A program made the translations under genes and the position numbers. A stretch of 61,780 nucleotides of DNA, taken from NCBI GenBank assembly GCA_902560185.1, contig CACEKW010000002.1:1-61780 (forward strand). Direction: 5' to 3'. Below, piece after piece: positions 58,828 to 61,780 of the stretch (the first letter of the stretch is position 1; the number at the start of each line of letters is the position of its first letter). The notes under the pieces are model-generated. The model saw only the letters and a list, made by a program, of their open reading frames with translations, had not been told where the DNA came from and did no database searches. Source of the DNA: an uncultured Pelagibacteraceae bacterium. GTDB taxonomy: Bacteria > Pseudomonadota > Alphaproteobacteria > Pelagibacterales > Pelagibacteraceae.

Positions 58828-61780
58828 CTATAATTTTGTTGGCATAGGTTTATCAATATCAATCTTATACTTTTTGATTGCTTCTTTTGCATATTTTGAT
58901 GCAATAAGCTGTTCCTTAGCTAAAATACTCAAACCATATGTTGTGATATGTTCCTTATCAACTTCAAAAAATTTTCTTAACTTCTTTCTTGTATCACTTC
59001 GACCAAATCCATCCGTTCCTAATGAATAAAAACTTTTATTTACGTATGGTCTAATCTGGTCAGAATTCATTCTCATATAATCAGAAGCTGCTAAAATTGG
59101 TCCTTCAGTATTACCCAAACATTTTTCTACATAGCTTTTTTTAGGGTCTTTATCAGGATTTAGAAGATTGTATCTCTCTACCTCAAGGCCATCCCTTCTT
59201 AATTCATTAAAGCTGGTTACACTCCAAATCTCACTATCGATTTGATACTCATTTTGTAATATTTCGGCACCAGCTATCATTTCTCTTAAGATTGTGCCAG
59301 ATCCAAGAAATTGAATTTTAGTTTTTTTATACTTGTTAAACTCCTTTATTTTATACATTCCTTTTAAAATACCATCCTCACATGATTTATCTTTTGGCAT
59401 TTCTGGATGAGGATAATTTTCATTCATGGTCGTAATATAATAGAAAATATTCTCTTTTTTCTCATGCATTCTTCTTAAACCTTCTCGAAAAATGACTGCA
59501 AGCTCGTAGTGAAATGTTGGATCGTATGATCTGCAATTAGGAATAGTTGAAGCCATCAAATGACTATGACCATCTTGATGTTGTAAACCTTCCCCAGCAA
59601 GAGTTGTTCTTCCAGCGGTTGCTCCGATCAAAAACCCTCTGGACTGGCTATCAGCACCCGCCCAAGCAAAATCACCAATCCTCTGAAAGCCAAACATTGA
59701 GTAAAAAAGATAAATTGGGATCATTTCTATATCATGGTTTGTATATGAAGTTCCTGCAGCGATCCAAGATGACATCGCTCCAGCCTCGTTAATTCCTTCC
59801 TCTAAAACTTGACCACTCTTTTCCTCTTTATACGAACTTAATTGAGCAGAATCTTCTGGCTCATATTTTTGACCTTCATGAGCATAAATTCCTATTTTTT
59901 GGAAAAAACCCTCCATTCCGAATGTTCTAGCCTCATCAGGTATGATTGGAACCAGTCTTGGTGCAACATTTTTATCTCTCAAAAGGTTTGTTAACATTCT
60001 GACCAATGCCATTGTGGTCGACATTTCTTTTTCACCTGTAGAAACTTTCATATTATCGAAAATATCTTTTGGTGGTGCTTTAACAGGTTTCGCGTAAGTT
60101 GTTCTTTCAGGAATAAAACCACCCAGTTGAATTCGTCTTTCATTTATGTATTTAATCTCTGGAGAATTTTGATCAGGCTTGTAGTATTCAATATTCTTAA
60201 CTTGTTGATCTGTTAATGGAACATCAAACCTATCTCTGTAATACATTAAGTCGTCGATATCTAACTTCTTAGTCTGGTGAGTTGTATTTACACTTTCACC
60301 ACTTTTACCCATTCCATAACCCTTAATAGTTTTTGCAATTACAACTGTAGGACTTCCAACATTTTTAGATGCTTTATCATAAGCTGCAAAAACTTTATGA
60401 GGGTCGTGACCACCCCTGTTTAATCGCCAAATATCTTTGTCTGAAAGACTGGAAACCAACTCTTTGGTCTCTAAATATTTTCCAAAAAATTTTTCTCTCA
60501 CATACGCACCGTCCCTTGCTTTCATTGCTTGATACTCGCCATCGACAGTCTCATTCATTGTTTTAACTAAATGACCTGTTTTATCATTAGCAAGCAATGG
60601 ATCCCAATAAGAGCCCCAAATAACTTTTATAACATTCCATCCTGCACCTCTAAAAATTCCCTCTAATTCCTGAATTATTTTTCCGTTTCCACGAACTGGT
60701 CCGTCTAGTCTTTGAAGATTACAATTTACAACAAATATTAAGTTATCTAATTTTTCTCTTGCGGCTAAACCAATCGCGCCTAAAGATTCAGGTTCATCCA
60801 TTTCTCCATCACCTAAAAATGCCCAAACTTTTCTACCTTCATCTTTGATGAGACCTCTATTGATTAAGTACTTCATGAATCTTGCTTGATAAATTGCAAG
60901 CATTGGACCTAATCCCATGGATACTGTTGGAAATTGCCAAAAATTCGGCATTAGCCAAGGATGAGGATATGAGGAAAGACCACCAGGGTTTACTTCTTGT
61001 CTAAAACTATCTAATTGTTTTTCGTTAAGTCTACCTTCTAGATAAGCTCTAGCGTACATACCTGGAGCGCTATGACCTTGAAAATAAATTAAATCTCCAC
61101 CAAATTTATTATTTTTAGCTCTCCAAAAATGATTCATACCAACATCGTAAAGAGTTGCAGCAGATGCAAAAGTTCCAATATGCCCTCCAAGTTCTGGGAA
61201 TTTTTTATTTGCTCTAACTACCATTGCGGCAGCATTCCATCTAATTAAAGATCTAATTCTTCTCTCTATGTTTTGATCTCCATTAGATTTTTTTTCCTCG
61301 TTAACTGGTATAGTGTTTATATAAGGAGTATTTTGCGTATAGGGTATATTGGCACCCTCCATATAAGCTTTGTTAATAAGTTCTTTAATTAAATAATGTG
61401 CCCTCTGATTTCCGTCTTTTTCTATTACTGCTGACAAAGACTCTAGCCATTCACTTGTTTCTAGTGGATCGATATCCCCTTCTTTAACCACTTGAATTAT
61501 TTTTGGTTTTTCGGTCTCAATTATTTTTTGTGGAATATTTTGGTCCTGATGTTTTCTTAAAGTGCTCTCAGCTTCTTGAATTAAATTTTCAGTTTCCTTT
61601 GGAACACTTTCTTTTTGAGATAATGATTGATTTGAAGAAATATTTATTAATAGATCTCCCTTTGAAACCTTATCTCCAACTTTAACATTTACAGACTCGA
61701 CTTTGCCAGAAAATATTGATGGTATTTCAACACTCGATTTATCACTTTCAATAGTAACAACAGGATCATTTTTTTTAATA
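58828..61780 (-). CDS. aceE: Lipoyl domain fused to pyruvate dehydrogenase E1 (AceE), 5' partial
   Basis: From about 61491 downward the frame encodes a full-length homodimeric-type E1 starting at DIDPLETSEWL, with the TPP motif GDGEMDEPES...NCNLQRLDG, ARTFGMEGFF, GEGLQHQDGHSH and SVTSFNELRRDG. The frame stays open upstream to the window edge and encodes most of a lipoyl domain, with the modification Lys at 61738-61740 in ESDKSSVEIPS, then a flexible charged linker of about 60 residues. A GTG at 61491 could serve as an internal start, but the unbroken lipoyl domain argues for one fused protein. The true start lies outside the window. E1 decarboxylates pyruvate and acetylates the lipoyl arm. 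Confidence 0.9.
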   Translation of the reverse strand, partial: IKKNDPVVTIESDKSSVEIPSIFSGKVESVNVKVGDKVSKGDLLINISSNQSLSQKESVPKETENLIQEAESTLRKHQDQNIPQKIIETEKPKIIQVVKEGDIDPLETSEWLESLSAVIEKDGNQRAHYLIKELINKAYMEGANIPYTQNTPYINTIPVNEEKKSNGDQNIERRIRSLIRWNAAAMVVRANKKFPELGGHIGTFASAATLYDVGMNHFWRAKNNKFGGDLIYFQGHSAPGMYARAYLEGRLNEKQLDSFRQEVNPGGLSSYPHPWLMPNFWQFPTVSMGLGPMLAIYQARFMKYLINRGLIKDEGRKVWAFLGDGEMDEPESLGAIGLAAREKLDNLIFVVNCNLQRLDGPVRGNGKIIQELEGIFRGAGWNVIKVIWGSYWDPLLANDKTGHLVKTMNETVDGEYQAMKARDGAYVREKFFGKYLETKELVSSLSDKDIWRLNRGGHDPHKVFAAYDKASKNVGSPTVVIAKTIKGYGMGKSGESVNTTHQTKKLDIDDLMYYRDRFDVPLTDQQVKNIEYYKPDQNSPEIKYINERRIQLGGFIPERTTYAKPVKAPPKDIFDNMKVSTGEKEMSTTMALVRMLTNLLRDKNVAPRLVPIIPDEARTFGMEGFFQKIGIYAHEGQKYEPEDSAQLSSYKEEKSGQVLEEGINEAGAMSSWIAAGTSYTNHDIEMIPIYLFYSMFGFQRIGDFAWAGADSQSRGFLIGATAGRTTLAGEGLQHQDGHSHLMASTIPNCRSYDPTFHYELAVIFREGLRRMHEKKENIFYYITTMNENYPHPEMPKDKSCEDGILKGMYKIKEFNKYKKTKIQFLGSGTILREMIAGAEILQNEYQIDSEIWSVTSFNELRRDGLEVERYNLLNPDKDPKKSYVEKCLGNTEGPILAASDYMRMNSDQIRPYVNKSFYSLGTDGFGRSDTRKKLRKFFEVDKEHITTYGLSILAKEQLIASKYAKEAIKKYKIDIDKPMPTKL
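61721..61779 (+). repeat. Direct repeat copy 2 in the aceE-fused lipoyl domain
   Basis: Second copy of the repeat at 58681-58739, encoding the ESDKSSVEIPS lipoylation site of the domain fused to AceE. Flanking sequence of the two domains is less similar. Confidence 0.85.

Noticed and set aside
61489-61491. GTG at 61491 as the true aceE start
   Set aside because: The frame is open upstream and encodes a recognisable lipoyl domain plus linker, so the gene starts outside the window.

Overview
The window looks like one contiguous piece of a streamlined, very AT-rich alphaproteobacterial chromosome, best matching the marine SAR11 clade (Candidatus Pelagibacter type). The reasons are strong A/T bias, Lys/Asn/Ile-rich proteins, gene spacers of only a few bases, stop codons shared between convergent genes, a eukaryote-like alphaproteobacterial HisRS, a short HisG that needs HisZ, a DUF2948 gene between murA and hisD, RegB-type histidine kinase, and a cobS-cobT pair next to a DnaJ-domain gene and bolA. 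No phage, IS element or CRISPR array is visible. Both ends cut through genes: trpB at the left and a lipoyl-aceE fusion at the right.

Layout. 1-3.9 kb: trpB(partial)-trpA-accD-folC. 3.9-7.5 kb (minus): a thioredoxin-like gene, exonuclease I, a PD-(D/E)XK nuclease and rmuC, a DNA repair nuclease cluster. 7.6-11.1 kb (minus): hisS-hisZ-hisG, led by a tRNA-His-like structure touching the hisS start codon and, further up, a small His-containing ORF. 11.1-15.6 kb (minus): csp, tRNA-Phe, infA, hisD, DUF2948, murA, dcd, a small basic protein; then tRNA-Thr (plus) and a frameshifted TVP38/DedA-like gene. 16.5-24 kb (plus): rpmH-rnpA-yidD-yidC, argB, a HAD phosphatase, dapD, dapE, an HDAC-family hydrolase and a SET-domain protein. 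24-28 kb (minus): truA-fmt-def, a secreted helical protein and a small membrane protein. 28-33.3 kb: aroK-aroB, bolA (minus), dnaJ-like, cobS, cobT. 33.3-36.6 kb (minus): regB and gyrB.

36.8-39.4 kb is the most accessory-looking part: an FkbM methyltransferase, tRNA-Ser, a GT17 glycosyltransferase and a Gfo/Idh/MocA oxidoreductase set between gyrB and lepA. 39.4-49 kb (minus) is a translation block: lepA, pheT, pheS, rplT, rpmI, infC, thrS and a GT4 glycosyltransferase. 49-61.8 kb holds an alpha/beta hydrolase, gltB-gltD (ammonium assimilation), uppP, an EamA transporter, and aceF-aceE of pyruvate dehydrogenase.

Pathways represented are amino-acid synthesis (Trp, His, Arg, Lys, chorismate, glutamate), cell wall (murA, dapD/E, uppP), translation (three synthetases, four factors, three ribosomal proteins, three tRNAs), protein maturation and membrane insertion, and central carbon metabolism. 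The most interesting signals are the tRNA-His mimic that carries the hisS ribosome-binding site inside its acceptor stem, the in-frame lipoyl domain on AceE, a strongly diverged TrpB/TrpA pair, a GyrB lacking the insert usual in Gram-negative gyrases, and a phage-like exonuclease among core repair genes.
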